Shown: one piece after another, positions 7,518 through 7,951 of the stretch
Layout: each line of letters opens with the position of its first letter
Numbering within the stretch: position 1 is the first letter of the stretch
Assembly: GCA_035529435.1 (NCBI GenBank)
Contig: DATKWS010000061.1
Span: 1 to 7,951 of the forward strand
Reading direction: 5' to 3'
Source: DATKWS01 sp035529435
Lineage (GTDB): Bacteria; Krumholzibacteriota; Krumholzibacteriia; Krumholzibacteriales; Krumholzibacteriaceae
DNA length: 7,951 nt
Notes under the pieces: model-generated
Seen by the model: only the letters and a program-made list of their open reading frames with translations
The model's database searches: none
What the model was told of the DNA's origin: nothing
Position numbers and translations under genes: made by a program

Positions 7518-7951
7518 CTAGGCCCTGTTGGCGACGCGCCTCCGCAGGATGATCGCTGCGGTGCAAACCATCGCCAGCGCCACCACAACGAGGACCGGTG
7601 TCGTGAAGAGCGGTACCGGGACCGGCTCGACGACGTGAATGACCTGCACACAGGTGTCGTAGACCGTGCCGGTCAGCGCATCCCACGCAATGATCACGAG
7701 TGTGTCGAGATCGCAGATCTCCGCGTCGCCCGCATCCACGACGCCGTAGACATCGCCGCACTCGCCGCCGTCAACCGGCGGGGTCGTGCCGCCCTGCGGG
7801 AAGCCGGCGCCGACGTGGCCCGTGCTGGTGATCACGTATCCGTACGCCGTCGGATCGGCGCAGGCGTCACCGTTACAGATCGTGAACGGTACGTACGCGG
7901 CCGTCTGGCCCTTCTCCACGACATACAGGCTGTCCTGCAGGATGTAGAGGG
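7518..7951 (-). CDS. Secreted or surface protein, C-terminal part with membrane anchor and Arg tail; 5' end outside the window
   Basis: The last 143 residues of a larger protein are visible. The frame is open to the window edge, and the GTG at 7917-7919 is probably an internal Val. The visible part is rich in Gly, Asp, Thr and Val, with five Cys before the anchor (partial residues 25, 30, 64, 79, 100). It reads like a beta-sandwich extracellular domain, ending in a strand-like WDALTGTVYDTCVQVIHVVE segment. A proline-rich turn (EPVPVPLFTTP) follows, then a hydrophobic helix at about 119-135, RRR at 136-138 and the end VANRA. This Pro-turn, helix and Arg-cluster layout resembles the tripartite C-terminal sorting signals of the PEP-, IPTL- and PEF-CTERM type, but I cannot assign it to a named class. 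It could equally be a plain C-terminal anchor. The paired cysteines suggest an exported, oxidised location. Function is unknown. The stop is TAG at 7518-7520, and a strong terminator follows. Confidence 0.78.
   Translation of the reverse strand, partial: LYILQDSLYVVEKGQTAAYVPFTICNGDACADPTAYGYVITSTGHVGAGFPQGGTTPPVDGGECGDVYGVVDAGDAEICDLDTLVIIAWDALTGTVYDTCVQVIHVVEPVPVPLFTTPVLVVVALAMVCTAAIILRRRVANRA

Noticed and set aside
7217..7761. Other minus- and plus-strand short frames in and near the intergenic region (for example 7217-7651, 7288-7521)
   Set aside because: They overlap the terminator or the clearly coding surface-protein frame, and are low-complexity Arg/Ser/Pro sequence.

Overview
This is a GC-rich bacterial window with three complete or partial minus-strand genes and one plus-strand fragment. 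Its main content is a two-gene cluster for an AddAB-type (RecBCD-equivalent) helicase-nuclease. No RNA gene, insertion sequence, CRISPR array, phage gene or other mobile element is visible. Both complete genes have Shine-Dalgarno sites, which fits a bacterium. GC-rich codon use, a dipeptide epimerase, AddAB, and a secreted protein with a C-terminal membrane anchor followed by arginines suggest a Gram-negative-type or candidate-phylum bacterium. That placement is inference; I cannot name a taxon.

Layout. Positions 1-320 (+) hold the last 105 residues of an enolase-superfamily dipeptide epimerase. It converges on, and overlaps by 8 bp, the 3' end of a minus-strand AddA-type helicase-nuclease (313-4071). 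Upstream of that gene, in the same reading phase and 33 nt away, lies its AddB-type partner (4105-7167, minus). A 350-bp non-coding stretch follows (7168-7517). It contains a perfect 12-bp stem intrinsic terminator for the next gene and a cluster of ATTGTTC repeats. The right edge (7518-7951, minus) is the C-terminal part of a secreted or surface protein ending in a transmembrane helix and an Arg cluster.

How they work together. AddB and AddA should form one heterodimer that processes double-strand DNA ends for RecA-dependent recombination. AddA carries all the canonical SF1A helicase motifs plus an intact nuclease. AddB has an inactivated helicase fold plus an intact nuclease stapled by a four-cysteine iron-sulfur motif. 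The expected machine therefore has one motor and two nucleases. The epimerase (cell-wall peptide recycling) and the surface protein appear to be separate transcription units.

I found no clear sign of a new biological system. The points most worth checking are the Gly/Arg-rich insertions in AddA, the motor-dead AddB, the unusual C-terminal anchor of the surface protein, and the compact convergent and in-phase gene junctions.
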